From a virus: a stretch of 55,725 nucleotides of DNA. Position numbers and translations under genes: made by a program. Each line of letters begins with the position of its first letter. Positions within the stretch are counted from its first letter, which is position 1. Below the pieces are notes generated by a model that made no database searches, was not told the origin of the DNA, and saw only the letters and a program-made list of their open reading frames with translations. Below are positions 25,325-33,887 of the stretch, piece by piece. Location of the stretch: the IMG/VR virus record IMGVR_UViG_3300040808_001540, positions 1 to 55,725 of that record; one strand, 5' to 3'.

Positions 25325-27739
25325 ATGAAAGGTTTAGATTCAATAGCATCATCATTATTTGAGAAGATTCGTTCTCGCTTCCCACGCATAGAAATGGGGG
25401 ACGAAAACGGAGCGCCTACTAGCGAAGATAGCAAGGCACGATTTTTTGACTTTGACTACATTGTTAACGGAGAAAATCAAGGTGCTGTAAGCATAAGCAT
25501 TAAGGATCCAGATACACTTAAACTGTATTACAGCCAAGGAATGCTTGAAAACGCTAATGAAGCAGTTGAAAACGCTTGGTATGCTTTTTTAAAGGAAATG
25601 CGTTTCTTTAGTAAAAAACATATGATGGGGTTTGATGCTAGAGATATTGCAAAAACAAATTTAGATAAAAGAGACTATAAATATCTAGGTAACAAAGTTC
25701 AGGAGTCAGCAATGTATGGAAGTACAAAGTCTAGTTATGAAAACCTAGACAAAACTAAGTTAATTATTAGACACAAAAAAGAAATAAACGCAGAACAAAT
25801 GGGTGCTAGAGCACGTAACATTCAGACGCTGTTTATTGAAAACGAATCAGGCGAAAGATTTAAGTATCCATTCAATCATCTAGCAGGTGCAAGGGCAATG
25901 GCTCGTCACGTTGCTAACGGTGGTATGCCGCATGATGAATTTGGTAAACACATTATTGAAACTTCTGGGAACATTGCAAAACTAACAACTTTCAAAAGAT
26001 ATGTACAACACAAAGACTTTATGAATTCAACATCAAATGATATTATTGAAGGTGCAACAGTTGAATTAGAAAGTTTAAGAAACCATATCAGAAAATTACA
26101 GACACAAACATATTATACACAACAAAAAGAAAACTTTATGCCTTTAGAGGCGGGAACAGAATTGGGAGAAGACATTGTAAATGATCTTACCAATGCATTT
26201 ACTATTCCACAGTTTAATGAAAATTTAACTGACATGTTTCCTTTGCTACATAAGATTCATCAAAAGAGAATTGCTGAAACAACAGTTAATCTCGACGATG
26301 TAATATCCGGAGTAGTAGAAGGTTTTGATCCAGATCATTTTGATGGTGAATTTGATTGGGATGGTGTAGGCGACGATGGCGAAACAACACCATGCACTGT
26401 ATATTATACAGCAACAGTAGTTGATGGTAAGCCTGTTGTACATCCTAAATCAATTGAAATAAGTTGCCAACAAGATAGTAATAGCAAATTAGGTTTTGAC
26501 AAAGACATGGACCTTGAGATGCAAGACATGGATGAACTTATGAACTACGCTCAAGAAGATGCCGAAGAAAGATGGGCAGAGCGTGATAACAAATATGCAC
26601 ACGGCGAAGACATTGATGAATTCGAACAGTGGGCAGACTCAGTAATGAGTGAAACAATAGATAAGCAAAAAGTTGCTTTATTAAATAAAATGATTAACAA
26701 ACATCTGCCAGTAGGGCCAGATGGAACAAACGCAATTAGTAGTCTTGAAGGTATTATCGACGATGAAACATTTAAGAAAGATGTTATTGCACTCGCAGAC
26801 AAAGATGCTGACGCATGTGTAAGACCTTTAATTTATTCTTATGTTAAAAAGAATATGCCTGAAGTGTTAGACGATTTAGATTTTGGTGATCTAAAACAAG
26901 AAGACGACACTACTGATGTAACAATTGACAAAGACGGTGCTATGAAATTAGCAGGTCAAGATGATGGTGTTGAAGATAAAAAAGCATCAACTGAAGATGT
27001 CATTGAGTTTGTTCGCTCATTCTATGATAAAGAAACTGGAGCGTTTCCAAAAGGTGAAACGGGTGTTGTAATCTCCGCTCGTAAGCGTTTTGGTGATTCC
27101 GTAGGGGATCTAGTCGAGCGATTTGTATCCAAACTAACAGGCAAAAAGGTACAAGTCGAAAACGATGATATCGAAGAAGCAATACCGTATATGTACAAGT
27201 TACATAAACAAGGGAAGAGTGCTGAAGAGATTGCTAAAGAATTAGGCATGTCACCCGAAGAAGTAAAACAGGCTATGAAAAAATCAGCACCTGTTGCAGA
27301 AGGCGGTAATGCTTGGGATATGGCACTAGTAGATGCAGAAAAAATTATCGAAAATGCTAGTACTGTTGAAGATGCTGTTGAAGAACTAGAGCATTTAAGA
27401 GATAGCCATAGCGAAAAAGACGCTGATGACAGATATGCTAGATCAATAGTAAATGATTTTATTGAAGACCTAAAAGAAAAAGGTTTAGAAGCAGTACAAC
27501 AAAAGATTAGTACAACGCACGAAGGTACTGAAAAGCAAGAGTTTAGTGATAAGCAGATAAAAATGGCTTATGGTGTACTTAATGATAAACGTTACAAAGG
27601 CGGTAACTATTCAGGTGCAGTTAACACTATTGAAAAAATTGCTAAAGGTTTATCAGATCATCCAGGTGTAAGAAAAGCGTTGAAAAAGACTAACGAAGAT
27701 CTAAACAGAATCATTCATTTAGCCGGAATCAAAAAGTAA
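25325..27739 (+). CDS. Large virion-associated protein of unknown function, 804 aa
   Basis: An acidic, mostly helical protein. Residues 1-270 form a folded domain with 'YSQGMLENANEAVENAWYAFLKEMRFF' and a conserved 'FPFNHLAGARAMARHVANGG'-type block (nt 25865-25925). The middle (nt 26290-26960) is Asp/Glu-rich. Near nt 27180-27290 the segment 'YKLHKQGKSAEEIAKELGMS' reads as a helix-turn-helix. The C-terminus ends 'NEDLNRIIHLAGIKK'. The gene directly follows terminase and has a perfect late box, so it is probably a head or DNA-associated protein. I recognise it only as the type of long protein found beside gp17 in marine T4-like phages. Confidence 0.7.
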   Translation: MKGLDSIASSLFEKIRSRFPRIEMGDENGAPTSEDSKARFFDFDYIVNGENQGAVSISIKDPDTLKLYYSQGMLENANEAVENAWYAFLKEMRFFSKKHMMGFDARDIAKTNLDKRDYKYLGNKVQESAMYGSTKSSYENLDKTKLIIRHKKEINAEQMGARARNIQTLFIENESGERFKYPFNHLAGARAMARHVANGGMPHDEFGKHIIETSGNIAKLTTFKRYVQHKDFMNSTSNDIIEGATVELESLRNHIRKLQTQTYYTQQKENFMPLEAGTELGEDIVNDLTNAFTIPQFNENLTDMFPLLHKIHQKRIAETTVNLDDVISGVVEGFDPDHFDGEFDWDGVGDDGETTPCTVYYTATVVDGKPVVHPKSIEISCQQDSNSKLGFDKDMDLEMQDMDELMNYAQEDAEERWAERDNKYAHGEDIDEFEQWADSVMSETIDKQKVALLNKMINKHLPVGPDGTNAISSLEGIIDDETFKKDVIALADKDADACVRPLIYSYVKKNMPEVLDDLDFGDLKQEDDTTDVTIDKDGAMKLAGQDDGVEDKKASTEDVIEFVRSFYDKETGAFPKGETGVVISARKRFGDSVGDLVERFVSKLTGKKVQVENDDIEEAIPYMYKLHKQGKSAEEIAKELGMSPEEVKQAMKKSAPVAEGGNAWDMALVDAEKIIENASTVEDAVEELEHLRDSHSEKDADDRYARSIVNDFIEDLKEKGLEAVQQKISTTHEGTEKQEFSDKQIKMAYGVLNDKRYKGGNYSGAVNTIEKIAKGLSDHPGVRKALKKTNEDLNRIIHLAGIKK

Positions 27740-27758
27740 TACCCAAAAAAATCTAATA

Positions 27759-27766
27759 CTTAAATA
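27759..27766 (+). promoter_or_regulatory. Late-type promoter box CTTAAATA, 5 bp before the ATG
   Basis: Reads CTTAAATA-TACGT-ATG. Six of eight bases match TATAAATA. No Shine-Dalgarno follows. Confidence 0.55.
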
Positions 27767-27771
27767 TACGT

Positions 27772-28380
27772 ATGATGTATAAAGTATTTGACGATGTATT
27801 ACCCACTTCTATGCAAGAACACCTTGAACTAACTTTCAAGGATCCAAATTTGGTCTGGATGTGGCAAGACAACACAAGTGGATTCCAAGATTGGGAACTT
27901 GCTTTTATTGCAGATAATCCAGAAATAAAAGAATCACCACAGTTTGTACACACAGTACTAGACCCAACAAAACAAATCACATGTTATACTTGGGAAATGG
28001 TCAAACCAATCTTTTACTTTTTAGAAAAAGAAACAGGTATGCAAATCAAAACTATTGAACGTGTGAAAAGCAATCTTATGATGGCAGATGGCAGTGATCC
28101 AACTAAAGTATACAATCCACCGCATATTGATAGTCCACATGATGAAAGTTTAAGCATGATCTATTATCTACATGACTGTGATGGTGCTACTAGACTGTTC
28201 AAAAATTCCCTTAGACAGGGTATGGGTAATATAGAAGTAGAAACTACTGTGGAACCAAAAAGAGGAAGAATGTTTGTTTTTCCTAGCAACAGATTCCATG
28301 CAAGTTCGAATCCAAGCAGTGCAAACCCACGCAGAATGATTGTCAACTTTGTTTTCACTCCTCAAAAGTCACTTTGGTAA
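27772..28380 (+). CDS. 2-oxoglutarate/Fe(II) oxygenase
   Basis: 202 residues with the prolyl-hydroxylase-like pattern: 'NPPHIDSPHDESLSMIYYLH' gives the HxD pair, 'GRMFVFPSNRFHASS' gives the distal His, and 'PRRMIVNFVF' gives the Arg that binds 2-oxoglutarate. The ligand set looks complete, so the enzyme is probably active. Phage enzymes of this type hydroxylate proteins, sugars or nucleobases; nothing in the neighbourhood decides. It lies between a virion gene and gp32 and carries its own late-type promoter. Confidence 0.85.
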   Translation: MMYKVFDDVLPTSMQEHLELTFKDPNLVWMWQDNTSGFQDWELAFIADNPEIKESPQFVHTVLDPTKQITCYTWEMVKPIFYFLEKETGMQIKTIERVKSNLMMADGSDPTKVYNPPHIDSPHDESLSMIYYLHDCDGATRLFKNSLRQGMGNIEVETTVEPKRGRMFVFPSNRFHASSNPSSANPRRMIVNFVFTPQKSLW

Positions 28381-28399
28381 ACAAAGTTCAAAATCGCTA

Positions 28400-28428
28400 T
28401 TGACTTTTACCTAAAGACTAAATATAAT
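28400..28428 (+). promoter_or_regulatory. 32: Overlapping sigma70 and late promoters for gp32
   Basis: TTGACT (28400-28405), a 17-bp spacer and TATAAT (28423-28428) form a sigma70-type promoter with the same elements as that of gp1. A late box ACTAAATA (28417-28424) overlaps the same -10 region. Expected starts are near 28435 (sigma70) and 28430 (late). The gene could thus be read early and late from one site. Confidence 0.82.
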
Positions 28429-28429
28429 A

Positions 28430-28460
28430 GTAGATATGTTGTTAGAAACTATCTACAACA
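28430..28460 (+). promoter_or_regulatory. Structured leader of the gp32 mRNA (possible autoregulatory site)
   Basis: GTAGATA (28430-28436) pairs perfectly with TATCTAC (28450-28456). Alternatively TGTTG (28437-28441) pairs with CAACA (28456-28460). The two folds exclude or strain each other. An A-rich unstructured stretch then leads to AAGGAGG (28482-28488) and the ATG. In T4, gene 32 mRNA is autoregulated through a structured leader followed by unstructured RNA bound by gp32; a similar role here is inference. Confidence 0.45.
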
Positions 28461-28496
28461 GGCACATAAAGGCAAAACATTAAGGAGGCTTATATT

Positions 28497-29492
28497 ATGG
28501 CAACATTAGCAGAAATCCGTGCAAAACTACGTGAACAAGAAGATCGTAAAGGCGGCGGTAATTCAACAAGCGGCGGCGACAACGCAATTTACCCACATTG
28601 GAATATGGCAGAAGGTAGCGAAGCAGTACTTCGTTTCTTGCCAGACGCAGATCCAGAGAACGTGTTCTTTTGGAAAGAGCGTTTGATGATCAAACTTCCA
28701 TTTGCTGGGATTAAAGGACAAACAGATTCACGTCCTGTTACAGTAAACGTTCCATGCATGGAAATGTATGGAGAGACCTGTCCAGTCCTTTCAGAAGTAC
28801 GTGGTTGGTTTAAAGATCCTTCACTAGAAGATCAAGGACGTAAGTATTGGAAAAAGCGTTCATACATTTTCCAAGGCTTCGTTGCTGACAATCCGATCAG
28901 TGAAGATTCAACTCCAGATAATCCTATTCGTAGGTTTATTATTGGTCCACAAATTTTCCAAATCATTAAAGGTGCTTTGATGGATCCGGAGATGGAAGAA
29001 CTTCCAACAGATTACGCAAGAGGTGTTGACTTTAGAATTAAGAAAACATCAAAAGGTGGTTATGCTGACTACTCAACATCACAATGGTCACGTAGAGAAC
29101 GTGCTTTAACTGATGAAGAAAAAGCGGCAATTGATGCACATGGATTGCATAATCTAAATGATTTCCTTCCTAAGAAACCTTCAGAAGTTGAAGTTAAAGT
29201 CATTCAAGAGATGTTTGAAGCATCTGTTGATGGTGAAGCGTATGATCCAGATCGTTTTGGTCAGTACTTTCGTGCTCCAGGCATGAGTGCTCCAACTGGT
29301 GATCCGAACAAAGCATCTGCTCCGGCAAGTGCTCCAGCAACACCAACTCCAACTCCAGCAAGTGAGCCAGTAGCAGAAACTGTTGCAGAACCTGCACCAG
29401 CACAAACTACTACACCTGCGGCTGAAGATGACAAACCAAGTAGCGAACGTGCTCAAGACATTTTGAATATGATTCGCTCACGTCAATCGTAA
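28497..29492 (+). CDS. 32: Single-stranded DNA-binding protein gp32
   Basis: 331 residues (T4: 301). The basic, Gly-containing N-terminus ('AEIRAKLREQEDRKGGG') is the cooperativity domain; the core shows 'FLPDADPENVFFWKERLMIKLPF', 'VNVPCMEMYGETCPVLSEVR' with the Cys of the zinc site and 'YWKKRSYIFQGFV'. The tail is a Pro/Ala/Thr-rich linker followed by an acidic end, the usual protein-interaction tail. gp32 coats ssDNA in replication, recombination and repair and works with UvsX and UvsY, encoded next. Strong Shine-Dalgarno AAGGAGG. Confidence 0.95.
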   Translation: MATLAEIRAKLREQEDRKGGGNSTSGGDNAIYPHWNMAEGSEAVLRFLPDADPENVFFWKERLMIKLPFAGIKGQTDSRPVTVNVPCMEMYGETCPVLSEVRGWFKDPSLEDQGRKYWKKRSYIFQGFVADNPISEDSTPDNPIRRFIIGPQIFQIIKGALMDPEMEELPTDYARGVDFRIKKTSKGGYADYSTSQWSRRERALTDEEKAAIDAHGLHNLNDFLPKKPSEVEVKVIQEMFEASVDGEAYDPDRFGQYFRAPGMSAPTGDPNKASAPASAPATPTPTPASEPVAETVAEPAPAQTTTPAAEDDKPSSERAQDILNMIRSRQS

Positions 29493-29501
29493 GGAGCAAA
29501 C

Positions 29502-30605
29502 ATGGCGAAACCATTTGATGTATCAAAGTTTCGTAAAGGTCTCACCAAGTCTATTACAGGACTTGGTGTTGGCTTTAACGATCCAACAGACTGGGTAAGC
29601 ACAGGCAATTACGCACTTAACTATCTTATTAGTGGCGACTTTCACAAAGGTGTTCCGCTAGGTAAGGTAACAGTGTTTGCCGGCGAATCCGGTGCAGGTA
29701 AATCTTACTTTGCTTCTGGAAATATTGTAAAATCAGCACAAGAACAGGGTATCTTTGTAGTACTAATTGACTCAGAGAATGCACTAGACGAAAAGTGGTT
29801 ACAAGCACTTGGTGTTGATACAGACGAAAGTAAACTATTACGTTTGTCAATGAGTATGATTGATGACGTAGCAAAAACTGTTTCAAACTTTATGAAAGAA
29901 TATAGAGAGGATTATGATGGTGTTGATCCACAAGAACGTCCTAAAGTATTGTTTGTAATTGACAGTTTGGGTATGTTGCTAACACCAACAGATGTTGATC
30001 AGTTTGATAAAGGTGACTTAAAAGGTGATATGGGTAGAAAGCCTAAGGCACTTACGGCACTTGTACGTAACTGTGTAAACATGTTTGGTAGTTACAACGT
30101 AGGTATGGTATGTACTAACCACACATACGCATCGCAAGATATGTTTGATCCTGATGATAAAATCAGTGGAGGACAAGGCTTTGTGTATGCTTCATCTATT
30201 GTGGTAGCAATGAAAAAGTTGAAACTAAAAGAAGATGAAGACGGTAAAAAGGTAACAGATGTACGTGGTATTAGAGCCGCTTGTAAGGTAATGAAAACAC
30301 GTTACGCAAAACCTTTTGAAGGTGTACAAGTAAAAATCCCATACGAAACTGGTATGGATCCATATAGTGGTCTAGTTGATTTGTTTGAAAAACAAGGTTT
30401 GTTAAAACAACAAGGCAATAGACTAAAATTTGTGGACTCAGCAGGTCAAGAACATTTAAACTATCGTAAAGATTGGACTGGAGACCAACTCGAAATCATT
30501 ATGAAGGATTTCGCAAACAATGGTGATAAGTATAACGGAATCGACCAAGAGGCCGATGACAATACAGAAACCGTTGAACAGGAGACTCCAATTGAATCTA
30601 AGTGA
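29502..30605 (+). CDS. uvsX: RecA-like recombinase UvsX
   Basis: 367 residues. Walker A 'GESGAGKSYFA' (residues 61-71), Walker B 'VLFVIDSLGMLL', and 'NCVNMFGSYNVGMVCTNHTY' follow the RecA/UvsX core; 'KISGGQGFVYASSIVVAM' is the loop-2 region. It forms filaments on ssDNA and drives strand invasion for recombination-dependent replication. It lies 9 bp after gp32 with AAGGAG before the ATG, and its 3' end overlaps the next gene by 14 bp. Order gp32-uvsX-x-uvsY makes a compact recombination operon. Confidence 0.97.
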   Translation: MAKPFDVSKFRKGLTKSITGLGVGFNDPTDWVSTGNYALNYLISGDFHKGVPLGKVTVFAGESGAGKSYFASGNIVKSAQEQGIFVVLIDSENALDEKWLQALGVDTDESKLLRLSMSMIDDVAKTVSNFMKEYREDYDGVDPQERPKVLFVIDSLGMLLTPTDVDQFDKGDLKGDMGRKPKALTALVRNCVNMFGSYNVGMVCTNHTYASQDMFDPDDKISGGQGFVYASSIVVAMKKLKLKEDEDGKKVTDVRGIRAACKVMKTRYAKPFEGVQVKIPYETGMDPYSGLVDLFEKQGLLKQQGNRLKFVDSAGQEHLNYRKDWTGDQLEIIMKDFANNGDKYNGIDQEADDNTETVEQETPIESK

Positions 30606-30849
30606 CGAACAATTAATTGACCTTTGGGATTCGTTTGCTGAATTTGTCGATGTTAAAAGCAAACAAGATTGTGCTAACAAGTTTATAAACTGGTGTGTAG
30701 ACAATGGTCTAGAAGAACCGATGTTATATCAGTTAGCAGATCAGGATCCTTATCTCAAAGACGCTGTAACAGAAGTATATGGCGACGAAGAGGTATACGA
30801 TAATGATTATGATGAAGACTATGATGAATATGATTCGGAAGATTATTAA
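30592..30849 (+). CDS. Small acidic protein between UvsX and UvsY, TTG start
   Basis: 85 residues from a TTG at 30592 that has AGGAG (30580-30584) seven bases upstream and lies inside the end of uvsX; the ATG further upstream lacks a site and would overlap uvsX by 86 bp. The N-terminal 60 residues form a helical domain ('NLSDEQLIDLWDSFAEFVD', 'CANKFINWCVDNGLEEPML'). The C-terminus is a strongly acidic tail rich in Asp, Glu and Tyr. Such a tail can mimic DNA or bind gp32/UvsX. Function unknown; location suggests a recombination accessory factor. Confidence 0.75.
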   Translation: MNLSDEQLIDLWDSFAEFVDVKSKQDCANKFINWCVDNGLEEPMLYQLADQDPYLKDAVTEVYGDEEVYDNDYDEDYDEYDSEDY

Positions 30850-31308
30850 ATGATAAATTGGTATTCGAGGATTTCAACTGATATTTCTTGCATTCCTGAT
30901 GCTATACTATGGTATGAGGGACAAATGGAAGATGCTAGGATAGAGTGTGCTTTGAAAGGCAATCTTGAAAAGAACGCCTCTAGTTTGCCTGGTGTTGTAG
31001 AAAAACGTTTTGGACAACTACAAGAAATTGAAGCAATCCTCGAATACCTAAACATCGAACTACGCAGAACAAGAAGTAAATATTTTAAGCAATACTTAGA
31101 AAACTATCAAAGAGCATTAAGCAGTCGCGATGTTGAAAAATATGTTGACGGCGAAGCAGACGTAGTTGATATGGAAAAAATTATCAACGAGTTTGCACTG
31201 CTACGTAACAAGTGGTTAGGAATCTTAAAAGGCATCGACATGAAGCAATGGCAGATAACTAATATTACTAAATTACGTGTAGCAGGAATGGAAGATGCAT
31301 CACTTTGA
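30850..31308 (+). CDS. uvsY: Recombination mediator UvsY
   Basis: 152 residues (T4: 137). The helical segments 'QLQEIEAILEYLNIELRRTRSKYFKQYLENYQRAL' (central) and 'SSRDVEKYVDGEADVVDMEKIINEFALLRNKWLGILKGID' are the UvsY pattern in marine T4-like phages. UvsY loads UvsX onto gp32-coated ssDNA as a heptameric ring. It starts directly after the previous stop. Its last 14 bases overlap the first gene of the glycan island, so the island is read from the recombination operon. Confidence 0.9.
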   Translation: MINWYSRISTDISCIPDAILWYEGQMEDARIECALKGNLEKNASSLPGVVEKRFGQLQEIEAILEYLNIELRRTRSKYFKQYLENYQRALSSRDVEKYVDGEADVVDMEKIINEFALLRNKWLGILKGIDMKQWQITNITKLRVAGMEDASL

Positions 31309-31885
31309 TGTTATAATAATAAAAACCAATCAAAACAATTACCAAGAGTGTTATGACCGTTGTGTTGAACTAGGTTATAACAATAGATCTATTACAGGTA
31401 TTCGAACAATCGATCAAGTAAACAAAATACCTCCAGCAACTTTCGGAAAATATAAAAATTATAGAAACAGTAACCATAGAGAAAATGGTCATTTTTTAAC
31501 ATTTTATGATCATCTAAAAGCATGGCGACTGGGTGCTGAATCTGATAAACCAACCCTAATAATTGAAGACTGCTGTTGGCAACAATGGCCTATTCCAGGC
31601 AATGTAAATGACTTTTATACTGAAGTTTTAAATTTAAGTGCCGGTGAATGGGAGTACGAAAACTCAATACAATCTTTACCTAAACCCAATTACAATATAG
31701 GCGGAGATGATTATCCTTACTTTGAAAACAACTGTTTAAAGAATGCAGATGCGTATCTTATTACACCTTTAGGTTGCAAAAAAGCACTTGAAGTGGTTAG
31801 AAAATACGGTTGGATAATTCCTAGAGTAATGTTTAACAGTATACTGTTTGATGTAAAATATTATAGAAGAAAATTATTTGTATGA
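31295..31885 (+). CDS. GT25-like glycosyltransferase
   Basis: 196 residues with the layout of family 25 LPS glycosyltransferases: an N-terminal 'DVIIIKTNQNNYQECYDRC', the helix 'FLTFYDHLKAWRLGAESDKP', the acidic motif 'TLIIEDCCW' in the place of the usual 'LILEDD', and 'ADAYLITPLGCKKALEVV'. The second acidic residue of the metal motif is Cys, so catalytic activity needs proof. GT25 enzymes add galactose to lipooligosaccharide. It opens the glycan island and overlaps uvsY by 14 bp and the next gene by 4 bp. Confidence 0.7.
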   Translation: MHHFDVIIIKTNQNNYQECYDRCVELGYNNRSITGIRTIDQVNKIPPATFGKYKNYRNSNHRENGHFLTFYDHLKAWRLGAESDKPTLIIEDCCWQQWPIPGNVNDFYTEVLNLSAGEWEYENSIQSLPKPNYNIGGDDYPYFENNCLKNADAYLITPLGCKKALEVVRKYGWIIPRVMFNSILFDVKYYRRKLFV

Positions 31886-32541
31886 ACTTTAAAAAACAAG
31901 ATACAAAATTAATATACGATTATATTACAACTCATGCACCTACAGACATGACTATGATTGATATAGGATCACGCACAGGTAAATGGTTGGTTCCTTATGT
32001 AACATATTTTCCTGATGCAGAATTTCATTGTATTGAAGCGTTGCCGGATCATTTTAATAGACTAAAACGTCGTTATAGAAAAGATAATAATGTATTTGTA
32101 TACAATGATGTGGTATCTAATGAACCAGGTAGTGTAACATTTTATCAAGATCTTGATCGTGCAGGGTGGAGTGGATTAAGAAAACATTATAGATTAGAAA
32201 ATTACAACGAACTAACACTACAAAGTAAAACCGTTGATAGTTATAACATCGATCCTTACTTTATTAAGATAGATGTAGAAGGTGCAGAACTTCCTGCACT
32301 ACAAGGCGCAGTAAAAACTTTACAAAAAACTAGTCTAGTTTATTTTGAATGTAATCAAATACATTTTCAAGAGTACAACTATACTGCTAATGATTTGTAT
32401 GACTTTTTTACAGAAAATAACTTTACAATACACAGTATTATTACACTAGATAAAATACCGAGAGATGTATTTTCTAATATTACACAAAAAGAACGCATTC
32501 TAGATACGGTATACGAGAGCAACTTTTTAGCAATAAAATGA
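31882..32541 (+). CDS. FkbM-family methyltransferase
   Basis: 219 residues. The SAM-binding motif 'MIDIGSRTGKWLVPY' (residues about 21-35), 'HCIEALPDHFNRLKRRY', 'KTVDSYNIDPYFIKIDVEGA' and 'QGAVKTLQKTSLVYFECN' are the FkbM signature, with the 'KIDVEGAE' motif intact. FkbM proteins O-methylate sugars or polyketides; next to glycosyltransferases a sugar is the likely acceptor. Four-base overlaps (ATGA) on both sides indicate coupled translation. A second FkbM protein lies at 39353 on the other strand. Confidence 0.88.
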   Translation: MNFKKQDTKLIYDYITTHAPTDMTMIDIGSRTGKWLVPYVTYFPDAEFHCIEALPDHFNRLKRRYRKDNNVFVYNDVVSNEPGSVTFYQDLDRAGWSGLRKHYRLENYNELTLQSKTVDSYNIDPYFIKIDVEGAELPALQGAVKTLQKTSLVYFECNQIHFQEYNYTANDLYDFFTENNFTIHSIITLDKIPRDVFSNITQKERILDTVYESNFLAIK

Positions 32542-33443
32542 ATATTGTATCTTTTAAAGAAATTAATTATTTTAACATTGGGTTCAACTTACCAAATTGG
32601 CACCTAATAGATTACGATAATTCGTTAAAAGAAACTGCTGATGTGTTTTTTCAAATTAATGTACAAAAAAGCAAAACAAAAAATGTAAAATCATATCAAT
32701 ATATTAAAGAACAAAATAAACCTACACTAGTATGCGAAAGTAATTTGTTTAGAAAAAACAGTTTTCCTATTACAGATTCTCGTTGTTATTTTAGGTTAGG
32801 TTGGAATCATTTTTTGCGTAATGGCAATTTTAATAATGAGAATAGTCCTGCAGATAGATGGAATACAATTAAAGATTTACAAAATTTAGAAATTAAAGAT
32901 TGGAGTTCACCTGGTGACAACATTCTTGTGTGTTTACAAAAACCCGGTGACAGCACACTTAATTCTTTATACGAAAAATATGGTACTTATGAACACTGGA
33001 TTAGATACACTATTGAAACAATTAGAAAATATACAGACAGAAAAATAATAATTAGACCTCACGTACATCATAAGAAACTAAACTTCTTACAATTTAAATC
33101 AACTATAGATAATGTAGAAATATCATCAGTGTTCAAAAACAGAAACAAGATAGAAGGTGGCAAATCATTAGAGGAAGATTTTAATAATGCTTGGGCGGTT
33201 GTTGGGTACAACACTAACGCATTAGTTGAGAGTACACTAGAAGGAATTCCTACATTTCCGTTAAGTGATGAAAGTGTCGTTTGGAATATTAGCAATCAAA
33301 ACAAATTAGAAAATATTGAAAACCCTAATGTTAATATTGATAGAACACAATGGTGCTATGATGCTGGATATATGCTATGGACTAAAGAAGAAATATCCAA
33401 TGGTACAGCATGGGAACATTTAAAAGGAGTTTACTTTGACTGA
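32538..33443 (+). CDS. Glycosyltransferase-B-like protein, paralogous family member 1
   Basis: 301 residues. The C-terminal half has 'GDNILVCLQKPGDST', 'WIRYTIETIRKYTDRKIIIR', 'AWAVVGYNTNALVESTLEGI' and 'IDRTQWCYDAGYMLWTKEEI'. The same four blocks in the same order appear in the products at 35359, 37855 and 42410. The 'RPHxH' and 'xNxxxxExxxxGIPxF' blocks resemble the nucleotide-sugar-binding half of capsule or LPS glycosyltransferases (Kdo-transferase-like), so a transferase role is likely but inferred. The N-terminus is diverged and may bind the acceptor. It overlaps both neighbours. Confidence 0.65.
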   Translation: MNIVSFKEINYFNIGFNLPNWHLIDYDNSLKETADVFFQINVQKSKTKNVKSYQYIKEQNKPTLVCESNLFRKNSFPITDSRCYFRLGWNHFLRNGNFNNENSPADRWNTIKDLQNLEIKDWSSPGDNILVCLQKPGDSTLNSLYEKYGTYEHWIRYTIETIRKYTDRKIIIRPHVHHKKLNFLQFKSTIDNVEISSVFKNRNKIEGGKSLEEDFNNAWAVVGYNTNALVESTLEGIPTFPLSDESVVWNISNQNKLENIENPNVNIDRTQWCYDAGYMLWTKEEISNGTAWEHLKGVYFD

Positions 33444-33879
33444 ACCCGTGTGGAGTGAAAGAAATCGTTTCTTAAAAGATTACAATATAGAAAATAAAAC
33501 AGTTTTAGATTTTGGTTGCGGAGATAAATCTGTTTGCAACTATCTATCTTTTAAAGATTATGTAGGATATGACTTAAACCCTTTAGCAGATTATCAAATT
33601 GATTTTAACGAAGAATTTACAATCAAACATACAGCAGAAGTAGGACTTGTATTAGGAGTCCTTGAGTATTTAGATGATCCAGATAAATTTTTAAAAACTA
33701 TACAACCAACTTGTAGCAGATTTATCTTTATGGCTTTAGCAATTAAGGCGCCAAAGACATCTCGTGGGTGGAAACAAGTATATAATGAAAATACACTTTT
33801 TACTTTATTGAATAAACACTTTTCAACAGTAAAAATAGCAAAAATCAACAAATACATACTGGCAGACTGCTACAAATAA
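33436..33879 (+). CDS. Class I SAM methyltransferase, TTG start
   Basis: 147 residues from a TTG at 33436 preceded by AAAGGAG. 'TVLDFGCGDKSVCNYL' is the SAM-binding motif I, 'YVGYDLNP' motif II with the acidic residue, and 'VGLVLGVLEYLDDPDKFL' resembles the post-motif of small Methyltransf_11-type enzymes. It is short for the family but the Rossmann core is complete. Probable acceptor is a sugar made by the island. The stop codon overlaps a late promoter box for the next gene. Confidence 0.8.
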   Translation: MTEPVWSERNRFLKDYNIENKTVLDFGCGDKSVCNYLSFKDYVGYDLNPLADYQIDFNEEFTIKHTAEVGLVLGVLEYLDDPDKFLKTIQPTCSRFIFMALAIKAPKTSRGWKQVYNENTLFTLLNKHFSTVKIAKINKYILADCYK

Positions 33880-33882
33880 ATA
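33875..33882 (+). promoter_or_regulatory. Late promoter box AATAAATA, 5 bp before the ATG
   Basis: Reads AATAAATA-TTAAC-ATG and overlaps the stop of the preceding methyltransferase. It is the only late box seen within the plus-strand part of the glycan island and no Shine-Dalgarno lies between it and the ATG at 33888. Confidence 0.6.
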
Positions 33883-33887
33883 TTAAC

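Noticed and set aside
28430-28460. Classical H-type pseudoknot in the gp32 leader as in T4
   Set aside because: The two stems would need zero-length connecting loops (GTAGATA directly followed by TGTT, TATCTAC directly followed by AACA), which is sterically unlikely. I kept it only as alternative hairpins.
30520-30591. ATG start 72 bases upstream for the small gene after uvsX
   Set aside because: It would overlap uvsX by 86 bp and has no ribosome site, while the TTG at 30592 has one.
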